A DNA stretch of 64,000 nt, taken from Zygnema cylindricum (lineage: Eukaryota; Streptophyta; Zygnematophyceae; Zygnematales; Zygnemataceae). Position numbers and translations under genes: made by a program. Positions 45,265-54,733 of the stretch are shown here, in pieces. The stretch spans positions 230,261-294,260 of the forward strand of contig JBBHKE010001671.1 in NCBI GenBank assembly GCA_037447655.1, given 5' to 3'. How positions within the stretch are numbered: position 1 is the stretch's first letter; the number at the start of each line of letters is the position of its first letter. Below the pieces are notes generated by a model. That model did not search any database and was not told where the DNA came from. It saw only the letters and a list, made by a program, of their open reading frames with translations.

Positions 45265-46439
45265 TGTGTTTCTCTATGGGAAGTCGATCGCACTTGTTCC
45301 CTCAAAATCCATTGTCTTCATCTAAGGGGTTTCAGTTTAGTTCGGGATGGTCACTCCAAAGCAAAGACAACTCCATATGAAGACACAAATGCACTACCAC
45401 GTAGAAATATATAGGTAATAGGATTGGCTATCCAGATTTAACAATATCACCTTGACCTAAAAAAGAGAATAAAAGAAAGAGCATGTGAAATATAGGGAAG
45501 CAAGCTTAACATACCCCAGCAAGAAACGATGACAATGAGAGATAGGCGACCCCTCTCTCCTTAGTATCGTAAATAGGTATGGTGCTCCTTAAACCTCTGG
45601 TGTCCTAAGCTCAGAACGGACCAGACTCTTCTCGGTTTCAAATAGCAAATATTCCAAAAAATCACCCAAAAAGCAGATAGTGCCACAACCCGCAGGAACT
45701 GTGATTCCCACAAAAGACGGATCCAAAACCAAGATGGCAATATAGTTAAAACAAAACAAAGATTCTCCAAAATTAGGTTTGTTGGAATTTCTTCGGGATT
45801 TCACTGGAGAATGTACTCAAAAGCAACATGTCTCCTTCGACCCCAAGTTCCTTATACATCAAAGTTTGTCAAATTGCAGGTCTAAAATTCAAAGCTACGC
45901 TTTTAACCAATGAGCGGCAAGCAAGTGTAATTCAACTGACATAAGACAAACTAATCCGTTCTAAACTTGGGGCAAAATTTTTTGCTCCGGACTATGGCTA
46001 GATCTGTGGCCGGAAGTAATTATTTGGTCCACTATTATAAGACAAAGTCCTGAAAAGGACACTAACTTGCCAGACTTTGACCTAATGTAATTAATGGACC
46101 AAAAGTCAGCTGAGCCTGAGCTAAATTCCTGCTGACGACTTATAACATAATCTAGATGCAAATTCGGAAAGTTACGTGGCAATCCACAATGTACCCCCCA
46201 CGGAGGCTGTCGAAACTGGTCATATGTAACGGAATTGCTATTTTTGAAACGGTATAACTTGGTCATTCGGCCTCCGTTAGACGCGAAATAAAGTGCGTTC
46301 TGCTCAGTTTAGGAAATACAAGGATCTCGTCCAGCTTGGAGCACTCCCTCCTCCGTACTCTGAAGACCATAGAGGGTAAAAAAGGCCCGGAAATCCTTAG
46401 TGAAATACAGATGTGCCTAAAAAGCACACGAGCTTGACA
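45265..46439 (-). repeat. Gypsy element 5' LTR
   Basis: About 1.18 kb, tgtgtttctctatggg ... agcttgaca, homologous to 31123-32208. On the minus strand it begins TGTCAAGC. The sequence after its inner end (gtactgaaaagccgac) does not match a primer tRNA that I recognise. Confidence 0.7.
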
Positions 46440-47234
46440 CCCTTACCTCCCCTTCCCATTCAACTCGTGCTATTGTGTTTTGAAATATGACACCCTTAGC
46501 CACATAAATTCAAAAAAAATAAACATAAATCTCTCTCATTTATCTTTACTCTATATCATCTTCCCCAACGTCAAAATCCACAATGTCTTCTTCCGAATCC
46601 TCTTCCCTTGACTTTGCTTCCTCTTCTTCCCACACCATCATGTCCTCCTCATAACTAACATCGTAAGTCTACTATAAGAGTATGATATTAGTTAAAACCT
46701 ATACCAGATCTTTAGCCCTTTAAACCGTTAATCTATTTCTCTTCTTAGAGTGAATATGGTCTTATGTCGACCAATTTCGCTCACATGAGCTGGCAGGTGA
46801 GCATTGTGCAAATATTTTTACAGCCACCTTTTGAAAGATAGGGGTTGCATACCAGAACTCTTGCCACCATTTCCAGGTTGGCATCTTCTTTGCACAAGAT
46901 ATTGTCACTTCCCTACCAAAAACTCCTTCAAAACCTCTATATTTTGACAACTCTACGCGGGCATCTTTTTGCTCCTCCACATTTGGAATAATTGGCTCAA
47001 AAATTGTCTGAAAAACCTTCCATAACTATTGGTTTATACATTGCTTATATGCACGACTTTCATACCCCGGATCGAGTACAAATCCGAACGCATATATGGG
47101 GCTATGTGCCATTATCCACCCCGCCAACCATGATTTTTCAACTTTTCCAAAATATGAATTCCATCATGAATATTATCTCCTCGAACACAAGCTAAATTAT
47201 CCTAAAACTGTCCAATGGTCCAAAAACTATCCAA

Positions 47235-48060
47235 TAGAGGATTCATATTTCACGGTTGCGGTGAAGTTGACCAGTGATATAAGTGGAGCTTACAAGTTAC
47301 CAATCCGTAGTGCAATGAGAAATCATCTCCTATTACAAACCAATGAGAATGTGAAAAAATAAATTGACAACTTATGTGGAAACTATTTATGTCAACGGTG
47401 CCACAATCACATCAGAAGAGTGGGCAGCAGTTGACGATAAACCTCTCATAAATATTATAGCATTCACCCTGAAAGGTGAAATGTTTTTGACACCAAAAGA
47501 CACGAGTGGGCAAATTAACGACAACGAATTCATTTGTAAGATGCTCGAAAAGGGTGTACATTCGGTAGGGGTGGAGAATGTAATGTAGATTGTAACCGAT
47601 TCTACCTCAGTGAACAAGGCTGCAACCTCGTTGCTCGTGGCAAAGCATCGCTATATCACGTGGACACCATGCGCTGCACATATACTGGACTTGATGTTAG
47701 AAGATTGGAGTAGGTTAACATTTATCTCTAAAGCTTTCCGAGTGGCAAAAGAAGTTATAAAATTCATCACTAATCATAAAATGAGTGTAGCCTTGTTCAA
47801 AAAAATTTCTCATCTTCGACTTCTAAAACCTGGGGAAATTAGGTTTGCTACAAATTTCATTATGCTCTAGAGGTTATTAGACGTGAAAGAGAGTCTAGAG
47901 GGCTTGATGTTTGATGACAAATTTAAGGAATGGGTGGGCAAGCTTATGTACAAGACCGAGGGGGCTGAATTTAGGTGCTACATTTTGAGCACGGAGTTTC
48001 GGGTTAGAGTGAAAGAGGCAGTGTTAATTTCAAAACATGTGGTGCGATTGATGAGGGACT
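47235..48060 (+). pseudogene. Inverted hAT core (DUF659 plus catalytic region)
   Basis: The plus strand reads FTVAVKLTSDISGAYKLP, then TITSEEWAAVDDKPLINIIAFTLKGEMFL (DUF659), IVTDSTSVNKAATSLLVAKHRYITWTPCAAHILDLMLEDW (catalytic core with the CxxH motif CAAH), and ISHLRLLKPGEIRFATNFIML. It ends near FRVRVKEAVLISKHVVRL. This is exactly the part missing between the minus-strand N- and C-terminal pieces. It contains at least three frame breaks (about 47362, 47588, 47870). Confidence 0.8.
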
Positions 48061-48332
48061 GCAACAGAAAGTCTGAACGGAAATCCATTGGCAAAGAAAG
48101 TCGTGGCCCAGGCTAAATTTACCTCTTTTTTATTATGCGCGTTAAATGATTTTTTTATCTTGGTTTGTACACATCTTGCTTTGGTACGCAGAGAGGGTGG
48201 GAAAATGAGGGTGAGTTCATCGAAGTCGCACATTACACATTTTTGAGAGGAATTTGCAGATTTTAGCTTTTCTAAATCAATAAATTCCTCTTTCACCTCG
48301 TTTGGACACATTGTACAAGGTCTAATCCTTCC

Positions 48333-48480
48333 ACTCTTGAAATTTCCAAGAAGATGATTTCTGATCCTGGTTGCATGGGCGTCATATTCGAAGTTGCTAT
48401 AAACACACTCTTGACATTTCCAAGAAGATGATTTTTGATCCTGGTTGCATGGGCGTTATATTCAAAGTTGCAATAAATAC
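48333..48480. repeat. 74-bp tandem duplication in the BED-finger region
   Basis: actcttga(a/c)atttccaag recurs at 48333 and 48407, and the following gatcctggttgcatgggcgt is repeated. The 74-bp period is not a multiple of three and duplicates the His half of the BED finger out of frame. Confidence 0.8.
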
Positions 48481-49189
48481 AGACGCATAATCGGTTGGTA
48501 AGAACAATCCTACCGTCTACAGCCTTCACGTGTTCCCAATCCTCTCCTTGATTTTTGGGCATGGTTGCTTCCGTCGAAGTCTTGAAGAGAGGAAACTAGA
48601 AAGCTTGTGAGGGAGAAAGTAGGTTAGAGGGAGGCGACGTCTTTGCAGTTTCATTTTCAAGAGTCCATGGCACTTTCTTTAAAAAAAAAAAAACGAACAA
48701 GACGTTCAAACATTTTTACAACTTAAACGCAAGCAAAAAGTGTGAAACTCAACATCTCTTTTCAAAAATGTCTTCACATTTTTCAAAAAAAAAACGTACA
48801 AGTTCCGTGAATTTTCAAGTTCCCTGAATCGACTAATCTTTTTCCCATAAACCTCTGGATAGCCTAGGTAGCCATGGCTCTAGCTTCAACTCCAACTTTC
48901 AGTGACTGCAACAAGTGTGGGAGTTGAGAGAGGAGTTAGAGGCAACAAGTGTGGGAGTTGAGAGAGGAAATAGAGGCAGATTTCCTCAGCTTCTTCTCTA
49001 CATTATATTTTAGACCTAGAAAATACTAAAAGAACCATCAAATTCTACACTCCCTTTATTTTCTACTCACTGTTTAATTTCAGACAACACTTCTCCCTAC
49101 ATAAAATTAGCTTAGGGGAAGGCACTAGTTTGGTCATCATATATGCTACCATCTCGCTATCAAGTCGTTACTCTAAAGTGATTATTTTT

Positions 49190-51658
49190 TTTTCTACTTT
49201 CTCTCTAACAAAGCTGAGTTTAATGTCCATGTGTTAGGCTTTAAAATAATGTTTAAGAATGGAAATATAGCGACTGCTGCCTGATTATCACAAAATAAAA
49301 TTTGCACACTACTCTTAAGGTAACCAAGCTCACCAAGCAAAGACTTTACCCACATCAATTCTTTTACAGCACAGCAAGAGGCCATATACTAAGCCTCCAT
49401 GGTGGACTGAGCAATAACTTTTTGATATTTGCTACTCCAACAACAAGCCCCATCATCCACATATAATACATATCCAGAAGTACATCTCCTCATCAGAGCA
49501 TCACCATAATTGGCATCGTTCCAAGCAGTGATGTCATTATTCTCCCCACCTAAATGCAACCATAAATCCCTAGTTCTTATCAAATATCTAAGGACTCTCT
49601 TAGGCGCCTCCAAATCCCTCTTAGTGAAAGCATTTAGACTTCTACTCAGCACTCCTACAGATGCAGCTAAATCCAGCCGAGTATAATTCATAAAATAGAT
49701 TAGGCTTCCCACTACTTGCCTGTAAGAAATAGTATGCATGAACTTCTGATCTTCACGACTTAATTCCTCATCTAAGACTATGACTCCTTCTTCCTTACTC
49801 ACCTCACTTCCCTCTTTAACTCTATTGGAGTTGTACAACTATTAGCCTTATCCATCTAGAATTTTTCCAACATGTTCCCTATTGCTTTCTTTTGAGTCAA
49901 TCTTATAATCTTTCTTTCATGGTCTCTTTCTACTTGAATTCCCAAAATATATCTTGCCTCCCTCATATCCTTATTCTCAAATCTCCGTTCAAGAGCGTTT
50001 TTCAGTTTATTAATTTTTTCTATTGATTTACTTAAAACAAGCAAATCATCAACATAAATTGCAATAAAAATAACACCTTCCTCATTTTCAAAAACATAGA
50101 TAGAGTGATCTAACCTGATCCAAATATATCCCAGACCGGTAAATAACTCATCAAGCTTCTTATTCCATTGTCGAGGCGCCTGTTTCAAACTATTAAGAGA
50201 TTTAGTTAGCCAACATACCATACTCTCCTCTCCTTCCTCCACAAATCCTTCGGGTTGTCGCATGAAGATCTCCTCTTCTAATTCTCCATGCAAAAAGGCT
50301 ATCTTGATGTCCATCTGGTGCACCTCCATGTCTTCCGCTGCAACAAAATTGAGAAGTATGCGGACGGAGGGAAATCAGACGACCGAGGCAAAGGTTTCCT
50401 CTTAGTCGATTCCTTCTTTTTGTGTAAATACTTTTGCCACTAACCGTCATTTGTAACGCTTAATGGTGTTATCTAGGTTACGTTTTAGTTTGAACACCCA
50501 GTAATAACCAATTGGTTTTCGGTTAGGTGGACAATCCACAAGCTCCCAAGTATCGGCTGCCGAAATTGAGGCCATCTCCTCATTGATGGTTGTCTTTCAT
50601 CGGTTCATCTCTAGACAAGTCATCGCCTCTCTATAAGTCTGAGGTTCATCTTGATGAGATAGTTTTGTTACCTTGTTATTAACCTGTTTTTCTTGCAACC
50701 TTTTGCTACTTCTCCTTCCTCCCTCAAAATTTGTGGCCGGAATAGATGGTTTTCGTGGGTTCTTTCGAACAATCTCGACTTCTCCCCTGTCCCTTGATTT
50801 CCGAATCAATTTCCACCACGTCTTCCGCTTAGGGTAGAGTTGTCACTCGAGTTTTCGCTGCCGAGTCCTTTTCGGTCTGATTTATACCTGTAAGAATGTC
50901 ATCTTCTCTAAAACCTGGATAGTTAGGAAGCTCAAAGTCATCGGAATTTTTTGACTCAAATCTGATTTTTACTTACTTTGTATATTTGAAGGGATCAACA
51001 AACATTTCTTCATCCATAACTACTACCTTCTTTACTAAGATAATATCTTCCCTTTTAGATCATAAACTCTATATCCTTTAACATCCACATCTTATCCTAA
51101 TAAGTACCCCGGTTTTCCTTTAGGATCTAGCCTCCAATTAGATTGATCTGTATCTAGACTGAATACTTGACTACCGAAAATCTTTAAGTGAGATATGTCT
51201 AGTTTCCGGCCGGTCCATCTCTCATAAGGTGTTTGAACTTTATTAGCTTAAGTAAGAACTCTATTTTTAAGAAAATTAGCATAGTTCATTGCTTTTGCCC
51301 AAAACCATTTTCCTATCTTCTTATCCGACAACATACTTCTAGCACTATCATGTAGTGTCCTATTTAATCTTTCAATTACCCCATTCTGTTCTAGGTTTTT
51401 CTGGAACTGTTTTTTGGTGTTGAACTCCATCTTCCCTCAGAAAATCCTCAAACTGGTTAGAAGTATACTCTCTACCATTGTCACTCCTTACTCTCTTGGT
51501 TGGAGTCTCATGAAGGTTTTCGCTCCATGATTTATATTGTCTAAAACATTCTTAAGCTTTTGACTTGTTTTTCAAAAAATACACCCTGGAATATCGAGAC
51601 CTATCCTCAGTGATAGTCATCATAAATCTCTTCCCCCCGGGTGATGGCACCCTGGCCG
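49190..51658 (-). pseudogene. pol: Element E: integrase core, RT and RNase H
   Basis: From 51658 downward: integrase core remnants; integrase end (51430-51248, LEQNGVIERLNRTLHDS); linker (50809-50597); RT 50329-49856 with MRQPEGFVEEGEES, SLKQAPRQWNKKL and YVDD (IAIYVDDLLVLSK), ending at TAG after LEKF; RNase H 49838-49389 with YRQVVGSLIYFMNYTRLDLAA and WNDANYGDALMRRC; then a TAG replacing Glu of MEAEYM and the final piece 49385-49194. The first RNase H motif reads WND rather than WSD but keeps its Asp. Many stops; inactive. Confidence 0.8.
51654..51658. other. Target-site duplication GGCCG (left copy)
   Basis: GGCCG immediately left of the LTR start. The right copy is 58105-58109. The duplication lies in the integrase coding sequence of element E, at the WGPA position. 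Confidence 0.9.
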
Positions 51659-52706
51659 TGTAGAAATTAATGGTTTTAAGTATTTTCTAGGTCTGAATAG
51701 AAAGAAAGAAGCCGAGGCAGTCTACCTCTAACTTCTCTCTCCAACTCTCAAACTTGTCGCAGTCACTGAGAAATTGGAGAGGAAGCTAGAGCCATGGCTA
51801 CCTAGGCTATCCTGAGGTTTACGGGAAATTTACATTAGTTCGGGTTTTATTATTTAAAAGGTATGTGCCGGCGGCAGGAATTGATCCTTGTACCTGCCGG
51901 ACGGCAGACAGGAAATAGCCGGTAGCCTTAGCCGTTAAGTCTAGGAGTCATGATGCGTAGTATATAGTTTGATAGTTATTTAAATATGTATACGTACGAT
52001 TATTCATTTAACTATAATAGATTACGGGATACATAGATCCGGTAATATATAAAGTACGGATTACGGTACAGACTATAAATCAATACCGCGCATTTGTTTC
52101 GTAAATGAAACAAATACCGCACATGTATTTATTACGGCTACGATTAAATTAGATTCTAATCGGACGGCCGCAATTAGCGCCGAGATCGCGGAGGAAGTTT
52201 TCGGCGGTTTGTGGCCATCGCCACATCGGATGACGCGTGGCGAAATATCTTTGGATCGTGGAATCCCCGGAGATTTTGGCATCGAATCCGGATATGACAT
52301 GTGTCGACATTTAGGCCTTGTCGTACAATGTCCGTACCTAAAGTACACCGGTAGCTGTACTTTTGCGTACGGAACTCAATTCTGATTGGTTCCATACATC
52401 AGTAGATAGAGTTTGTGAGTGAGATAGGACTTAGAAAAATTAGGAGATAGGACCCTCTCTCCCAAAGAGCTTCTGTACAAAAGGTCAACTTTGACCCTCC
52501 ATAACTTACTGCTCAGGGGAGCAAATGCAGAGATTCTTTTTGCTATCGACTCAGGGGAGTCTTCTCTTCACACGGGTGAAGGTGGTCAGAGTTTTTGTCT
52601 GCCAGGGTGGCAGTTATTTTTGCTTAAACACAAAGGGGTCAGGATTATCCTAGAGGCTTCTTCGAAGCTGTCCACTCTGAGGACTTATGGAGGTCTCAGA
52701 GTTTCA
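51659..52706 (+). repeat. 5' LTR of the complete copia element
   Basis: 1,048 bp, TGTAGAAATTAATGG ... GAGTTTCA. It contains the antisense tRNA-like segment (about 51870-51945 in reverse) and five GTAC words in 52323-52370. It is followed directly by the PBS. Confidence 0.95.
52323..52370 (+). promoter_or_regulatory. GTAC-motif cluster in the LTR
   Basis: Five GTAC words within about 48 bp, conserved in the 3' LTR (57721-57768) and in other LTRs at about 18821-18900, 21768-21845, 36478-36555, 44440-44480 and 60160-60242. GTAC is the core bound by plant and algal SBP-domain factors, including copper-response regulators. A regulatory role here is inference. Confidence 0.35.
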
Positions 52707-52719
52707 GGTTATGGGCCCA
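52707..52719 (+). other. Primer-binding site GGTTATGGGCCCA, half-tRNA iMet
   Basis: Directly follows the 5' LTR. It is a perfect 13-nt complement to the initiator tRNA-Met anticodon stem-loop. Priming would start from an internally cleaved tRNA, as established for Drosophila copia. Confidence 0.9.
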
Positions 52720-52740
52720 CCCTCTAAGGTACCAATCTTT

Positions 52741-53837
52741 AATGGAACTGGCTTCATATACTGGGAAAGTATGATGATAGGAGCTCTATGCGAAAAAAGG
52801 TTTTTGGGGATAGTGAGTGGACAATTGGGGCGTCCATCAAGTCTTGGAATTCCTCCAGGGTTTAAAGGAAGCAGATTCACCAGGAAAGAGGATTCACCTT
52901 CAACGGAGGAAACAAAGGAAGGAGAGGTGGTGGACAAAGGAAAAGAGAAGGAGGCGACCACACCAATAGCAACTGGTTTAGCATTCATGTCACCTATTCC
53001 GAGGAACGAGGAGAATGATACTTAAACCTGGGACTTCAACAATATGGCGGCAAAGCACTTCATCCTACGCCATCTCACTCAAGGACTTGCATGTCCTCAT
53101 TTTCAGGTAGAGAGGGCATCCGATCTTTCGATGGCTCTCATAGAGATGTACCGAAGTGGTACGATTCAGCAACAACAGTTGGCTGATCAGAAAGTTAAGG
53201 TGTATGTATATAAAGGGGGGAATATGTTGGATTTTTGCAATGAGCTTGCTACACTCTTCATGGAGCTAGAGAGTCCGGGAAAATTTTTTAGTGAAAAAGA
53301 AAAGGTTAACTGTTTACTAATGAAGTTACCTGATATGTTCGAGAACATAGTCAACCGTGTGCAAGACTTGCCGGACTCAAGGTGGATATGGAACTCAGTG
53401 GTAGGGATGATTCTCGTTCGAGAGAATACAATTGAGATCCGAAGGGGAGGAAAGAGTGGCCAAGCCTTGGCAACAGCGACCGATTGGAGGACAAGGATTC
53501 CCGGAAACCAGTTGGAAACTATAGGGGTAGGGAGCAGAAAAAACAGGTTGACGAGTTCGAACCAAAGGCTCCCAAAGGTTTATGTCATTTTTGTAAGAAA
53601 CCGGGGCACTATATGGCAGAGTGCACTAAGCTAACCGAGCTTCGGTTAAAGGAGGGGCAGACCAGTGGTACTCCGAGAGGAAAGAAAAAGGCCCTTGTCA
53701 CACAGGTACTTAAGGCGGAATCCGAGGACGAGGACGATGAGCTCCTTTTGGATGAGGAGTTGGAGGCGAAAACTGAGGTTGAAATTCCACGAAGGCAGAA
53801 ATGTGCTTACGGTGGATTGAAAGGTGAACCAGGCTAG
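52741..53837 (+). pseudogene. gag: Copia Gag of the complete element (two lesions, stop at end)
   Basis: The capsid domain carries MMIGALCEKRFLGIVSG, VERASDLSMALIEMYRSGT and MKLPDMFENIVNRVQDL. The nucleocapsid knuckle is CHFCKKPGHYMAEC (C-x2-C-x4-H-x4-C) near 53583-53625, followed by an acidic segment. A TAA at 53023-53025 interrupts the capsid where relatives have Glu or Asp. One base appears deleted near 53490 (ATDWR), which shifts the frame. A TAG at 53835-53837 replaces the Trp preceding the protease. The true Met is uncertain: an upstream ATG at 52687 lies inside the LTR, and the ATG at 52771 matches the relatives. Confidence 0.85.
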
Positions 53838-54733
53838 ATTATAGATTCAGGTGCCTCAATGCACATGTGTAACGATAGGCACTTGTTCACTAAGATAAGA
53901 AAGATTCCCACCGTAGAGATAGAGTACGGGGATGGGAGGATAGTCACCACTACTCTTGTAGGATCAGTAGATCTGAAAGTGTTAGTAGAAGGAAAGACAT
54001 CCATATTAACATTCTCCAATGTATTGTTTATCCGGGAGCTGAACAAAAACCTTATCTCTACATTTGTATTAGATAATAAGGGTTTTTTACAAGCACTAGG
54101 GAAGGAGTCTTTACTGCTAGTTTTGAGGAGGATGTCTATTTCATTGCTGAGAAAGGTAGCCATGGGATGTTTAGGCTGATCTTAAGTAATGAAACGATTA
54201 AACTTTATTATGCTGGTGTTCATGATATTTTGATGTGGCATAAGAGGCTTGTGCATGTGAATCTAGATAAGTTAAGAGAGATGAAAAAGATGGGAGTGGT
54301 GGAAGGGATTCAGTTCAGTGAGAGTGATGATATAAGTCATTGTAGTGGGTGTGCTCAAGGTAAAGCACACAGATTACCCTTTCCTAAAACAGCCACCTAC
54401 AAGGGAGAAAAACTTCTAGATCTAGTACACACAGATATTTGGGGACCGGCTAGAGTGCCCTCACCGGGAGGGAAGAGATTTATGATGACTATAACTGATG
54501 ATTGGTCTCGGTATTCCCGCGTGTATTTTTTGAAAAACAAGTCAGAAGCTGAGGACTGTTTTAGACAATATAAAGCATGGAGTGAAAAACTCCATGAAAC
54601 TCCAATCAAGAGAGTAAGGAGTGACAATGGTGGAGAGTATACTTCTAACCAGTTTGAGGATTTTTTGAGGGAAGATGGGGTTCAACACCAAAAGACAGTT
54701 CCAGAAAAATCCGGAACAGAATGGGGTAGCTGA
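53838..54733 (+). pseudogene. pol: Copia protease and integrase N-terminal half (complete element)
   Basis: The protease retains the active site IIDSGASMHMC, the only copy here with DSGAS intact. A frameshift near 54090 separates it from the integrase frame 54167-54733, which has HKRLVHVNLDKL and CSGCAQGKAHRLPFP (HHCC), TDIWGPA and ITDDWSRYSRVYFL (first Asp region) and RSDNGGEYTSNQFE (second Asp). A second frameshift near 54710 joins the next frame at the PEQNG motif. Confidence 0.85.

Larger units (their letters stand above)
31123..46439 (-). mobile_element. Ty3/gypsy LTR element carrying a DNA methyltransferase, with two nested copia insertions
   Basis: A minus-strand element: 5' LTR 45265-46439, 5' leader down to 45003, copia element F inserted at 38767-44997, acidic linker and protease (38700-37796), cytosine-5 methyltransferase (37735-36000, split by solo LTR 36169-37234), RT, RNase H, integrase (35578 to about 32750), repeat R and 3' LTR 31123-32208. 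Domain order PR-MTase-RT-RH-IN is Ty3-like, with the methyltransferase inserted between protease and RT. No gag is recognisable. All domains carry stops and frameshifts, so the element is dead. Confidence 0.75.
46540..48600 (-). pseudogene. hAT transposase gene with inverted central segment
   Basis: Minus-strand N-terminus at 48562: BED zinc finger CVCIYCNFEYNAHATRIKNHLLG (C-x2-C ... H-x-H-like), then CPNEVKEEFIDLEK and LAWATTFFANGFPFRL down to about 48060. Minus-strand C-terminus: WLAGWIMAHSPIYAFGFVLDPGYE (about 47130), WWQEFWYATPIFQKVAVKIF and SSCERNWST (46980-46762, hAT dimerisation domain), then HSKKRNRL and an acidic tail ending about 46540. The central catalytic part is on the opposite strand at about 47235-48055. 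Each piece also carries stops, so the gene is dead. Confidence 0.8.
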
